Of a DNA stretch of 56,296 nucleotides, positions 7,138 to 15,542 are shown piece by piece. The stretch covers positions 1-56,296 of the forward strand of contig CALEHY010000015.1 in the NCBI GenBank assembly GCA_937876375.1, in the 5' to 3' direction. The translations under genes were made by a program, and so were the position numbers. This stretch comes from an uncultured Clostridia bacterium (GTDB lineage: Bacteria > Bacillota > Clostridia > Oscillospirales > Acutalibacteraceae). The first letter of the stretch is position 1; every line of letters starts with the position of its first letter. The notes below the pieces were generated by a model that ran no database searches, was not told where the DNA came from, and was given only the letters and a program-made list of their open reading frames with translations.

Positions 7138-9729
7138 TTATGCATTTTGCTCTGCTCTTGCCTTGGCACGAGCCTCTTTTTCGTCCTTTTTCTTGTATAG
7201 CTTACCCATGATTGTTGCAACTGGGTAGAACTTTTTGAAATGCTTGTATGCCTTTGTATCCTCGTCATCCATAATGAAATGAATGTCTACTGATTCGAGA
7301 TATTCGTTTAGCTTTTCTTTTGATAGACGGTTCTTCATATATTCCTCGATGAGGACCTTTTCGCTAACGAATGTCTTGCCAGTTTCCTCAACCTTGCAGT
7401 CCAAATTGAGCTTCTTGCCCTTAATCATATAGTCTGCAAACATACCTGGAAGATTAACTCCACATTCAGTGAATGCATATCCAGATGCACCAAATCTCAT
7501 ATTAAGCTCTACAAAGTACATTTTGCCATCAGTAGTCTCAATCAAATCAACGTCGTATAGTCCGTTAAAATCAAGTGACTCGATGAATTTTAGTATGCTG
7601 TCGATAAGCTCCTGGTATTCGCTGGTAGGTAGTGTCTTGCCCACAACAGCAACACCACGGTGCTCTTGCTGACCACCTTCCTCAGCAACGAAGAATCCAG
7701 GACCGATAACACCATCTCTTGTGCTGACACCAAGGATAGAATATTCTTTCTTGATATCTACAAAGTCCTCGACTAGCATCTCAATCTGCTTTTTCTGTGA
7801 GAACTCAGTTAGTGCTTCAACTAGCTCCTCTTCGCTATCGCATTTTCTCATTCTGCTCTTTGATGAGTTCTTGCTGATATTAGGCTTGATGAAGCAAGGG
7901 TAGGTGACACTCTCTGGGATATCGAATACACCCTTGTATGCTGTGATAACACAGCTGTTGATAACTGGCAAATTAGCCTTTATGGCAAGGTCCTTTTGTG
8001 CCTCCTTGCTCATTAGCTTGCATATTCTGTCAGGTGTTTCGTTGATATTAGGGATGAGGTAGTACTCACTCAATACGTCGTAGTAATGGTCAGCGATATA
8101 TGCTACCAAATCATCAGCTGGAATAAGTAGCATCTTTCTGTCTGGGTCAGCAAGCTTGATTAGTCTGTTGACTATTCTTCTGCTTCTTCTCCTTGACACA
8201 CACTCGTAGTATCCCTTGACATAATCGCTGTATGCATCTGGCTTGAGCTGTTTCATAATGTTTCTGCGCTTTGGTCTAACTTGGTATATGCGCAGTACCT
8301 CTACCTCGTATCCAGCCTTGCCGAGTGACCTTGCCATGGTTAGGTTTGAACAGTAATTTCGTCCAGATACCATTACTCTTGGCAGCTCGGAGTTAGGGTT
8401 TCGTCTGTTCTTCCTCTTGGTCTGTGGATAGCGTAGTATGATATGCTTTAGTACTCGCAGGATAGGGAAGATAATTCTTCTTAAGAACTTTAGCACAGCC
8501 TTGATAGGTGCTGTAATTGTGTTCTTAACCTTCTTGACTCTGAACTGACGAACCTCTTTCTTTGTTTCCTTGGTGAACAGCTCGCTAGGTACTGGGTCAT
8601 CATCGTCAAGAAGAAGTCTTATATCAGATTCCTCAATACAAGCCTCCAGCTCCTTCTTGCTCATAAAGCCGTGCATATAGTCTTCCCAAGCGATTTTTTC
8701 ATAAATAAAGCTCTTGTTATATGCATCAACACATTCTTCATCCTCTGTGTGAGGAATGCCAAGTGCCTCTTTTACGAATAGTGCAGGAAGATTAACACCA
8801 CTCTTGAAATATGAGTAATTAGGTCCACCACTACGAAGATTAACCTCGTTGAAATAAATCTTGTCACCACAAATGCTAAGCTCAAAATCGAACATACCAA
8901 AGTAGTGGAATGATTTCATCATATCAACAATTTTGTCTTGCAAATCTCCAAGCTCATCAAATGGCACAAGCTTGCCTGATAGTGTAACACCCTTTTCGTG
9001 CTGTGCGACATTTGTCTTTTTGATGATAGCTGGAATTATAATCTTGTCATCAAAGCATACACCAGAAAAGTCGATTTCGTTGTCGATTTCGAGGAATTCT
9101 TGAACTAGAATGCTTCTGTCAGCAAACTTTCTCTTTAGCTTGCGAAGATGGTTATATAGCTCATCTGCATCGTTACATACAGCCATCTCTCTCTTGTAGC
9201 CAGTGATACTCTCGATTGGCTTGACAAAGCAAGGATATACAACATCGTTTGGTATATCGACGTCGTCGTTGTTTAGTGGAATAATCCATTCTAGTGGAGT
9301 AGGGATATTAGCCTTTCTTGCTAGCTCACCTTGAACAGTCTTGTTCATCATTTCGGTCATTGAGCCAGCTCCACCACCAACAATACCAGGCATAATGAAT
9401 ATATCGTTTAGTACGTCTCTGTTCATATCCATTATGGACGCTGTGTAGTCATCTGTAGGGAATAACACAGGCTTTGGGTTAGTGCCAGCATATTTTAGTA
9501 GCTCGTCAACTAGGTCATAGTCCTCACCAGACTTTACCTTCTTTGACACTATCTCTACATGATTTCTTACATACTTGCTACAGCTAGCGATTTCTGACTT
9601 GCCAGGCTTGAATGCACTAGCAACTAGGTCAACAGTGTATCCTGCTGCACCCAGTGAACGGATTACGCTAAGTCCAGTAGCATAGTTTCTTGATAGAACT
9701 ACAACTAAATTGTTATTTGTCTCTGCCAT
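7138..9729 (-). CDS. Two-module ATP-grasp ligase fusion (A-type + B-type)
   Basis: 863 residues from the ATG at 9729 (GGAG 6 nt upstream). The ATG at 9741 overlaps that GGAG and is unlikely. Residues 5-410 are closest to the A protein at 10981-12189 (LVVVLSRNYATGLSVIRSLG versus LVVVLSRNYSTGLGVIRSLG). Residues 455-845 are closest to the B protein (GRNYC, a PDAYSDYVKGY-type block). Each half has a pre-ATP-grasp domain, a CFVKP/CFIKP nucleotide-binding Lys, and a metal-binding E-x-N-x-R site (NEVNLRSGG; VELNMRFGA), so both look active. The linker at about 412-450 is strongly basic and hydrophobic (TAPIKAVLKFLRRIIFPILR), a possible membrane-associating helix. Predicted ATP-dependent carboxylate ligase (CarB-like/COG3919-like). 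Substrate unknown. Confidence 0.85.
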   Translation of the reverse strand: MAETNNNLVVVLSRNYATGLSVIRSLGAAGYTVDLVASAFKPGKSEIASCSKYVRNHVEIVSKKVKSGEDYDLVDELLKYAGTNPKPVLFPTDDYTASIMDMNRDVLNDIFIMPGIVGGGAGSMTEMMNKTVQGELARKANIPTPLEWIIPLNNDDVDIPNDVVYPCFVKPIESITGYKREMAVCNDADELYNHLRKLKRKFADRSILVQEFLEIDNEIDFSGVCFDDKIIIPAIIKKTNVAQHEKGVTLSGKLVPFDELGDLQDKIVDMMKSFHYFGMFDFELSICGDKIYFNEVNLRSGGPNYSYFKSGVNLPALFVKEALGIPHTEDEECVDAYNKSFIYEKIAWEDYMHGFMSKKELEACIEESDIRLLLDDDDPVPSELFTKETKKEVRQFRVKKVKNTITAPIKAVLKFLRRIIFPILRVLKHIILRYPQTKRKNRRNPNSELPRVMVSGRNYCSNLTMARSLGKAGYEVEVLRIYQVRPKRRNIMKQLKPDAYSDYVKGYYECVSRRRSRRIVNRLIKLADPDRKMLLIPADDLVAYIADHYYDVLSEYYLIPNINETPDRICKLMSKEAQKDLAIKANLPVINSCVITAYKGVFDIPESVTYPCFIKPNISKNSSKSRMRKCDSEEELVEALTEFSQKKQIEMLVEDFVDIKKEYSILGVSTRDGVIGPGFFVAEEGGQQEHRGVAVVGKTLPTSEYQELIDSILKFIESLDFNGLYDVDLIETTDGKMYFVELNMRFGASGYAFTECGVNLPGMFADYMIKGKKLNLDCKVEETGKTFVSEKVLIEEYMKNRLSKEKLNEYLESVDIHFIMDDEDTKAYKHFKKFYPVATIMGKLYKKKDEKEARAKARAEQNA

Positions 9730-9754
9730 TTTTATCTCCATAAATATATTGTCC

Positions 9755-10981
9755 TTATCCCTTGATTTTGTACAAAATCCTTAGGATAGCAGAACAAAAA
9801 TAGAATTTCTTAAAATATTTGTATGGCTTTTTGTCGTTATCATCCTTTACAAAATGAATGTCAGCCATCTTCATATATTTTTTCACTGTAGAGGCTGTCA
9901 TATCGCCTCTAGCAAATTCTTCCATTAGCACCTTTTCACTAACAAATTTCTTTGATTCGTAAACGCATTGCGTGTCAGTAAATTGCTTGTTTTTTGTTAT
10001 GCTGTCAGCATATAGCCCATAGATATTCACACCACATTTGTTGAGTGCGTATGTCGATGCCCCAGCTCTAAAGTTTAGCTCTACAAAGTAGATATCACCA
10101 TCGACCGTTTCGATAAGGTCGATATCGTACATACCATTGTAGCAAAGTGATTTGATGAATTTGTCACAGCTTGCGATTATGTCGCTGAATTTGTCAACAC
10201 ATACGGTCTCACCAATGATGGCAACGCCCTTTCGTTCGTGATGACCACCCTCAATAACCTTGATGACACCAGGGGATAGCACCTCACCATTTGCACTAAC
10301 ACCTAGTATCGAATACTCTTGCTTTATGTTGGCAAATTCCTCGACTAGCATTTCAAAATCACCTTTGCTAGCATATTTTGTCAACAGAGCATTTAACTCA
10401 TCTTTGCTGTCACATTTTGCCATAGTATTTTTTGTGCTGAGCATACTAACATTTGGCTTGATAAAGCAAGGATATTTTATATTGTCTGGTATATCAAATG
10501 TCCCATTCGCTGATTTTATCAGCCAGCTTTGTAGCATTGGAATGTCGAAATTCTTTGCTATATCCTTTTGCTTTTGCTTGTCCATTAGCTCGACTAGTCT
10601 ACCTTGTGTACCGTTAACACTTGGAGCGAAGTAGTACTTGTTGACGTCGTCATATGCTTTGTCTATAGCACTGCATACATAGTCATCGACTGGTATAAGT
10701 AGCTTTTTGTTCTTTTCATCACCAGTCTTGCATAGATAATCGCTAACTGATATTTCGTCATCTGTAGCGATAATCTCTGTGTAGGATTTGATATATTTAC
10801 TTTTTGCCTCTGGCTTCATTGTTCGCAGAAATTTGAGTGGGCTAGGCTTTGATTTGAATACCTTCACAGCCTTGACCTCATATCCTGCCTCACCAAGAGC
10901 CCTTGCTGTAGTTAGTATATTGCAGTAATTTCTGCCTATAACTACAGCACTTGTCTTTTGGTCGATAGTATCGATTGACAT
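9755..10981 (-). CDS. ATP-grasp ligase, B-type
   Basis: 408 residues. The N-terminal pre-ATP-grasp domain starts SAVVIGRNYCNILTTARALG. The ATP-grasp core has YPCFIKPNVS near 170-180, the hinge MLVEEF, and the metal site VELNFRAGAS. The B-type C-terminus includes FVSEKVLMEEF and a region ending in DIHFVKDD-KPYKYFKKFY. It shares all these blocks with the second half of the fusion protein, so the two arose by duplication. The start ATG overlaps the stop of the A gene (TAATG) and the fusion gene begins 25 nt after its stop. Such enzymes join a carboxylate, activated as acyl phosphate, to an amine or other nucleophile. The actual substrates cannot be read from the sequence. Confidence 0.85.
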   Translation of the reverse strand: MSIDTIDQKTSAVVIGRNYCNILTTARALGEAGYEVKAVKVFKSKPSPLKFLRTMKPEAKSKYIKSYTEIIATDDEISVSDYLCKTGDEKNKKLLIPVDDYVCSAIDKAYDDVNKYYFAPSVNGTQGRLVELMDKQKQKDIAKNFDIPMLQSWLIKSANGTFDIPDNIKYPCFIKPNVSMLSTKNTMAKCDSKDELNALLTKYASKGDFEMLVEEFANIKQEYSILGVSANGEVLSPGVIKVIEGGHHERKGVAIIGETVCVDKFSDIIASCDKFIKSLCYNGMYDIDLIETVDGDIYFVELNFRAGASTYALNKCGVNIYGLYADSITKNKQFTDTQCVYESKKFVSEKVLMEEFARGDMTASTVKKYMKMADIHFVKDDNDKKPYKYFKKFYFCSAILRILYKIKG

Positions 10982-12189
10982 TACTTTTCTCTTCCTAGTG
11001 CTATCATAATTTTGTGCTTGATAGCGCTTAATCTAATTCTTCTGTAGAATACCTTGTTTGGCTTTGTGTCGTGCTTGTCAGCTAGTAGGGTGTAGTCGGC
11101 ATTTTTGATGCATTTATTCATTTCACTCTTTGTGATGAACGAGTGAATATAATCCTCCCAAGCAACCTTTTCGTACACGAATGTATTGCCGTATTCCTTT
11201 ATTTGCTCTTCTTTTTTGTCGTGACCTATGCCACATAGCTCCTTTACCAGTATATCTGGTAGGTTAACACCATTTAGGTAGTATGAGTAGTTAGGTCCAC
11301 CACTACGAAGATTAATCTCGTTAAAATAGTATTTGCCATTGCACTCGAATATCTCCATATCGAACATACCGAAATATCTGATGCTCTCTAGCATTGATTT
11401 GATTTTTTCTATCTCATCACCAAGAGCGTCAGTGTTGATGATAGTGCCCGACATTGTAACTCCAGGTTCGAATTGTGCTATCCTCGATTTTTCGATAATA
11501 GCAGGAATGATTACCTCATCATCAAGGCACACACCTGATAGATCGTATTCCTTGTCTATAGTTAGATATTCTTGAATGATGACATTCCTATCACTGAAAA
11601 ATGCTTTCATCTCGTTAAGGTGATTTGACAGTGTGGCGATATCATCGCATATCATCATTTCGCTTTTGCTACCAGCAACGCTCTGTGCTGGCTTAACAAA
11701 ACAAGGAAAGGTAATATCATTTGGTATGGATATTTCATTTTGTAGGTTGACTATCCATTCTTTAGCAACATTTATGTTAGCCTTCTCGGCACATTCTCTC
11801 TGGTAGCTTTTGTCCATAGCGTCAGTGACGGATTTGTCGTCCATCATTCTTGGCATAACGAAGCTGTCCTTTAGACTGTCGTAATTATCTGCAACAATCT
11901 TTGCTGTAAAATCATCGGTAGGGAAGAGAACAACCTCTTTCTCGAATCCTTTATATCGATTTATCACTGATAGAATGCTGTTGCCATTATTACCTTGTAT
12001 CTGTTTGTCATAGACCTCAACTGTGTTTCTGACATATTTGCTACTAGAAATGATGACGGAGCTGCCCTTTTTCTTGACGCTTGCAATTAGGTCAACTGTG
12101 TACCCAGCAGCACCTAGCGAACGGATAACTCCTAGTCCGGTTGAATAATTCCTCGATAGGACAACAACCAGTGGCTTTGATTTGCTCAT
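10981..12189 (-). CDS. ATP-grasp ligase, A-type (first gene of operon)
   Basis: 402 residues. The pre-ATP-grasp domain (residues 6-115) has LSRNYSTGLGVIRSLGAAGY. The ATP-grasp domain (120-330) has the Lys at 166 in CFVKPAQS, the hinge IIQEYL near 205, Asp277 in FGMFD, and the metal site Glu291-Asn293-Arg295 (NEINLRSGGPNYSY). The C-terminal region 340-402 has VYEKVAWEDYIHSF and ends in a basic helix. It matches the first half of the fusion protein block for block. AAGGAG precedes the ATG and a consensus promoter lies 34 nt upstream. No transferase or carrier protein domain is attached. Predicted carboxylate-amine or similar ligase, product unknown. Confidence 0.85.
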   Translation of the reverse strand: MSKSKPLVVVLSRNYSTGLGVIRSLGAAGYTVDLIASVKKKGSSVIISSSKYVRNTVEVYDKQIQGNNGNSILSVINRYKGFEKEVVLFPTDDFTAKIVADNYDSLKDSFVMPRMMDDKSVTDAMDKSYQRECAEKANINVAKEWIVNLQNEISIPNDITFPCFVKPAQSVAGSKSEMMICDDIATLSNHLNEMKAFFSDRNVIIQEYLTIDKEYDLSGVCLDDEVIIPAIIEKSRIAQFEPGVTMSGTIINTDALGDEIEKIKSMLESIRYFGMFDMEIFECNGKYYFNEINLRSGGPNYSYYLNGVNLPDILVKELCGIGHDKKEEQIKEYGNTFVYEKVAWEDYIHSFITKSEMNKCIKNADYTLLADKHDTKPNKVFYRRIRLSAIKHKIMIALGREK

Positions 12190-12222
12190 TTTATCTCCTT
12201 AAAATGATAGTAATCTATGATT

Positions 12223-12251
12223 ATTATATATTATAATATACCCATTGTCAA
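12223..12251 (-). promoter_or_regulatory. Consensus sigma-A promoter of the ATP-grasp operon
   Basis: On the minus strand: TTGACA (12251-12246), a 17-nt spacer and TATAAT (12228-12223). This perfect match drives the A, B, A-B fusion and glycerophosphotransferase genes and implies strong, probably constitutive expression. Confidence 0.8.
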
Positions 12252-12285
12252 TAAATCGTGGTATGTTCTTGCACTCGATTTTTTG

Positions 12286-12291
12286 TATAAT
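12286..12291 (+). promoter_or_regulatory. -10 element of the divergent membrane-protein gene
   Basis: TATAAT with no good -35 at 16-18 nt. A start near 12298 would leave a short leader with GGAG at 12304-12307. It supports the ATG at 12319 over the longer reading that begins at 12217 inside the opposite promoter. Confidence 0.4.
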
Positions 12292-12318
12292 TTTTCCTCT
12301 TTTGGAGATATTAATCCT

Positions 12319-13527
12319 ATGGATTTTTATGCAGGAAAGAAAAAGCTTATATCATATCTCCCATCGGCATTCGTGCTTGCTAGTATCAGCAGATTGATGC
12401 TGTTTTTGCTGTCGCTTTTGCCGATAGATAGTAGGTATGAAATCAGTGATTTAATGACTATCCCACTAGGCGTTTTGTTTAGTGGTATGGCGTCATTCTT
12501 TGTGCTATCTAGGGTGAAGAAATCACTTTTTGTAGCATTTGCTGTAACATTTTCATCCGTGTTGCTATATTCTTTTACTGGGATGGGATATAGCATTGTC
12601 GTTTGCATCTTTTTATCAGTGATTTTTTCACTCGTGGTCGAAAAATATAGCACCACTTATTCATATATTATTATTGTTTTGTCATCAGTATTGTTGTCTG
12701 TTGCTCTTGGCGTAGCGTATCCAGTACTGTATGATGGACTTGGTGCTCTGTGTTCATTCGTTAGTGGCAAGGGTGCTATGTTTGGTGCTGTTAATGAGGT
12801 GTATTCAGCTCTTGTGTCCGATAATTTGTCATCATTGATTTACCATACTGATTACTCATCAGCACAGCTAGTTAATGACGAAATTATAAGCGGTGTAGTC
12901 GATATTTTTGAGGCTAATATGACACCAACTACATTGGTCGCAAAATATCTTGGTGGTAAGTATTTTGTTAGTGTTTTTCTTTCTATTGGTGTTGGTGTTG
13001 CATTGTTTTCTAGGCTTGACGACAGACTTCGTGTTGCACTCATTTTAGTATGCTTTACAGCTATTATTACTGGCGATACAATCCTTGTTTCAACGCTCCT
13101 ATTATGCTATAACCCATTCCTTTATGTTGGATATGTAGTATGTGTGCTTTTGTCATATTTTATGGCTAGATTTGTTGATATTCGTATCGGATTTGTTAGG
13201 AATGGAGATATCATTGAACTATTTAAATATGGTGAAAAATGGGTGTATTTCTTCTTAATAGGTGCTGTTCTGTCTGTGCTTTTGTATTTTGTCTTTCAGC
13301 TAATATTTTCTCGTTTCGATTTTGATAATCATAAGGTGTTGCCAAAAGAAGTTAGGCGTATAATATTATCACTTGGTGGAGAGCGTAATATTGAGCGAGT
13401 CAATAATGGAAAGGTCTATGTTGTAAATCCAAATTTGATAGATATCTTGCGTCTTGATTGTGATATCCATGAGAACGAGATATCTTTGCTTGACGATGAT
13501 TATGACTTGTTGCAGAAATACTTTTAA
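12319..13527 (+). CDS. Polytopic membrane protein resembling a degenerate PTS EIIC-IIB
   Basis: 402 residues, about ten hydrophobic segments between residues 12 and 330, then a soluble tail of about 60 residues. The tail reads VRRIILSLGGERNIERV, like the start of a glucose-type PTS IIB domain (ALGGKENI..V), but the phosphorylated Cys and the following Thr-Arg-Leu are replaced (NGKVYVVNPNLIDI). In the membrane part, AIITGDTILVSTLL sits where EIIC proteins have TGITEPIEF, again with the key residues lost. It may therefore be a non-phosphorylating relative, a sensor or a decaying transporter. The assignment rests on short blocks and is uncertain. It is divergent from the ATP-grasp operon and overlaps the start of the next gene. 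Confidence 0.5.
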   Translation: MDFYAGKKKLISYLPSAFVLASISRLMLFLLSLLPIDSRYEISDLMTIPLGVLFSGMASFFVLSRVKKSLFVAFAVTFSSVLLYSFTGMGYSIVVCIFLSVIFSLVVEKYSTTYSYIIIVLSSVLLSVALGVAYPVLYDGLGALCSFVSGKGAMFGAVNEVYSALVSDNLSSLIYHTDYSSAQLVNDEIISGVVDIFEANMTPTTLVAKYLGGKYFVSVFLSIGVGVALFSRLDDRLRVALILVCFTAIITGDTILVSTLLLCYNPFLYVGYVVCVLLSYFMARFVDIRIGFVRNGDIIELFKYGEKWVYFFLIGAVLSVLLYFVFQLIFSRFDFDNHKVLPKEVRRIILSLGGERNIERVNNGKVYVVNPNLIDILRLDCDIHENEISLLDDDYDLLQKYF

Positions 13528-14207
13528 TGTGCTATACTCTCTATATGAATTTGAGAGAAGAATTGTATAAGAATCAAGACTTAAAATATAGGGATTTTCA
13601 TTCTCATTTGCTACCTACTACTCCTGTGGAGCAAATCATTGGTGTGCGTACTCCAGTTCTACGAAAAATCGCACGACAGGTATATAATGAGAATGCGGAA
13701 AATCTGTGTGAATATTATGAGGAGCGTATAGTTAAGGGGCTCACCATTGGTATGAGAAAGGGGAGTGCTGACGAGCATATCGACGATATGCGTTCTTTTG
13801 TTCCTCTTATTAATAACTGGGCTGTATGTGACCTCTGCTCTGCATCGTTCAAATTCGTTAAGAAGGATTTGAATGCCTATCACGATTTTATTCTGTCATA
13901 TAATGATGGAGATGAGTACCACACTCGATTTTGTGTCGTTATGCTGATGGGGTATTACCTTACTGATGATTATATTGACGAAGTGCTTGATATATTAAAG
14001 AGGATAGATAGTCAGTATTACTATGTTAATATGGCTGTGGCTTGGGCACTTGCAACAGCATTTGTCAAATATGAGGATAAGGTCATGAAGATAATATCAG
14101 ACAAGACCTTGCCAAAGGACGTTCAGAACAAAGCTATCCAAAAAATAAAGGACTCCTTTAGAGTCCCTGCTGATACGAAGAAAATGATTGGTCTTTATAA
14201 AATGTAA
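13527..14207 (+). CDS. AlkD-like DNA alkylation repair family protein
   Basis: 226 residues of HEAT-like helical repeats, matching the AlkD/AlkC family of 3-methyladenine or 7-methylguanine glycosylases: GVRTPVLRKIARQ near 38, a long repeat with MRKGSADEHIDDM, NNWAVCDLCSASFKFV near 92 (Trp and Asp in the DNA-binding concave face), and MAVAWALATAF near 175. The start codon overlaps the stop of the membrane-protein gene (TAATG). A second ATG at 13545 is possible, and neither has a strong ribosome site. A terminator follows 29 nt later. It removes alkylated bases without flipping them, on the basis of the family. Confidence 0.8.
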   Translation: MCYTLYMNLREELYKNQDLKYRDFHSHLLPTTPVEQIIGVRTPVLRKIARQVYNENAENLCEYYEERIVKGLTIGMRKGSADEHIDDMRSFVPLINNWAVCDLCSASFKFVKKDLNAYHDFILSYNDGDEYHTRFCVVMLMGYYLTDDYIDEVLDILKRIDSQYYYVNMAVAWALATAFVKYEDKVMKIISDKTLPKDVQNKAIQKIKDSFRVPADTKKMIGLYKM

Positions 14208-14235
14208 TTGTTATAAATGATAGCTCGCTTGATTG

Positions 14236-14269
14236 AAAAAGCCTGTGTGGATATCCACACAGGCTTTTT
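14236..14269. terminator. Convergent terminator
   Basis: A 15-bp stem (AAAAAGCCTGTGTGG and complement) lies between the alkD-like gene and the opposing anti-sigma gene. It has T runs on both strands. Confidence 0.85.
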
Positions 14270-14274
14270 GTTGT

Positions 14275-14979
14275 TTATTGCTCTATTGTGTTAACAAACT
14301 CAATACCACTTTTATATGCTTTTTCTTGGTTTGTACCAGCAGTGTAGTAAATATGGAACATTGTATCATCTACTACATATGTGATGCATGGCTTGTAGCC
14401 AAATTCTTCGTTGCCTTGAATAGTTAGGCAAACGTCGATACCATTTATATTGATGATTTCACCTATGGTGTCCTCATCACCAGTACCGAAGAAATTGTTC
14501 ATATCCTTACGCTCAACATTGTTGATAATATAAAGAGTTGGACTATCATATTTCTTTGATTTGAAATCGATGGAGTTAGAGGTTTCTGTGATAAATGGGT
14601 TAACGCCTGCTATCTCTGTGTCCTCGCATAACGCTCTTGGTAGAACTATGTTGTCATATCCTAGACCTACTAGAGCATTAACGATTTCGTTGTCGTTAAC
14701 ACTGTATCTGTCTGGTGTGTTGTCCGATTTTGTAAAGTCAAATAGGATACAACTACCAGTTTCTATTGCCATACCTTTGTCATTATTTTTGATTTTTGTT
14801 ACAGCAGCGTATCCAGTAACACCCACTAGCATTATTATCGCTGCAACGAGTATTGCAACAGCCCTCTTTGGTAGCTTTGCTATTTTTTTGTTGTTCTTTG
14901 ACATATTGACCGTCCTTTCAATTAGCTCATCGGATGGCTCTATGCTGTCAAAATATTCTATTATGTCATTTTTAAACAT
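14275..14979 (-). CDS. Probable anti-sigma factor, single TM
   Basis: 234 residues. An N-terminal cytosolic segment with FDSIEPSDELIERT, one TM helix at about 38-60 (AVAILVAAIIMLVGVTGYAA), and an extracytoplasmic C-terminal domain of DUF4367-like character (ITYVVDDTMFHIYY). It begins inside the ECF sigma gene (8-nt overlap), the usual arrangement for a membrane anti-sigma that holds its sigma factor until an envelope signal. Its N-terminus is clearly related to that of the protein at 42002-42982. The identity of the signal is unknown. Confidence 0.7.
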   Translation of the reverse strand: MFKNDIIEYFDSIEPSDELIERTVNMSKNNKKIAKLPKRAVAILVAAIIMLVGVTGYAAVTKIKNNDKGMAIETGSCILFDFTKSDNTPDRYSVNDNEIVNALVGLGYDNIVLPRALCEDTEIAGVNPFITETSNSIDFKSKKYDSPTLYIINNVERKDMNNFFGTGDEDTIGEIININGIDVCLTIQGNEEFGYKPCITYVVDDTMFHIYYTAGTNQEKAYKSGIEFVNTIEQ

Positions 14980-15448
14980 TGTAGCCCTCCTTTTCCAAAA
15001 TGTTCTTTAGCTTATCTCTGGACCTCGATAGTGCAGACCTAACAGCAGAAGGCTTCATTCGTATCATTTTTGCGATTTCGTCCGTTTTGTAACCCTCGTA
15101 GTAGTACAGATATATTATTGTTCTGTTTTTTGGGGATAATTGCTTTAGTGCAAAATCAAGGTCAATTGTTTCATTCTCTGTCATCTCGATTTTGTCGTCA
15201 AGAGCGTCAGTGTTTCGCATCCAAGCCTGTGCTACAAAATTCTTTGCAGTGTTTATTGTCACTCTAATGAACCAAGCTTTTTCGTGTTTTTCATCATTAA
15301 AGCGTGGCCTTTTTCTTATGTATGACAAAAAGACATTTTGGTACACGTCATCTGCATCATCACGATTAGAGGTGATAGAGTATGCTATTTTATATACAGT
15401 TGAGGAATACTTTCGTATTGTGTCCTCGTCATTCAGCGCTGAATACAT
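14972..15448 (-). CDS. ECF sigma factor (RNA polymerase sigma-70 family)
   Basis: 158 residues from ATG 15448, with AGGAGG 7 nt upstream. An in-frame ATG at 15466 lies upstream of that ribosome site. Region 2 (SSTVYKIAYSITSNRDDADDVYQNVF) and region 4 (LSPKNRTIIYLYYYEGYKTDEIAKM, then a helix-turn-helix with SAVRSALSRSRDKLK) are complete. No region 1.1 or 3, as expected of the ECF class. Translationally coupled to the downstream membrane anti-sigma. Confidence 0.88.
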   Translation of the reverse strand: MYSALNDEDTIRKYSSTVYKIAYSITSNRDDADDVYQNVFLSYIRKRPRFNDEKHEKAWFIRVTINTAKNFVAQAWMRNTDALDDKIEMTENETIDLDFALKQLSPKNRTIIYLYYYEGYKTDEIAKMIRMKPSAVRSALSRSRDKLKNILEKEGYNV

Positions 15449-15502
15449 TTTGTAACCTCCTTTCACTAGTAAAACAATTTATCTCCCAATTTTGTTGCAA
15501 AA

Positions 15503-15532
15503 AAATGCTCTCATTTTTCAATGAGAGCATTT
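15503..15532 (-). terminator. Terminator after the SDR gene
   Basis: A 13-bp stem (AAATGCTCTCATT and complement) with a TTTC loop lies 11 nt past the SDR stop, separating the murC operon from the ECF pair. Confidence 0.75.
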
Positions 15533-15542
15533 AATGTTTGTA

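Noticed and set aside
12217..12318. N-terminal extension of the EIIC-like protein
   Set aside because: It overlaps the divergent consensus promoter and the gene's own -10; the ATG at 12319 fits better.
13659..13883. Minus-strand open frame in the alkD-like gene
   Set aside because: Antisense shadow with no ribosome site; HEAT-repeat protein on the plus strand is clear.
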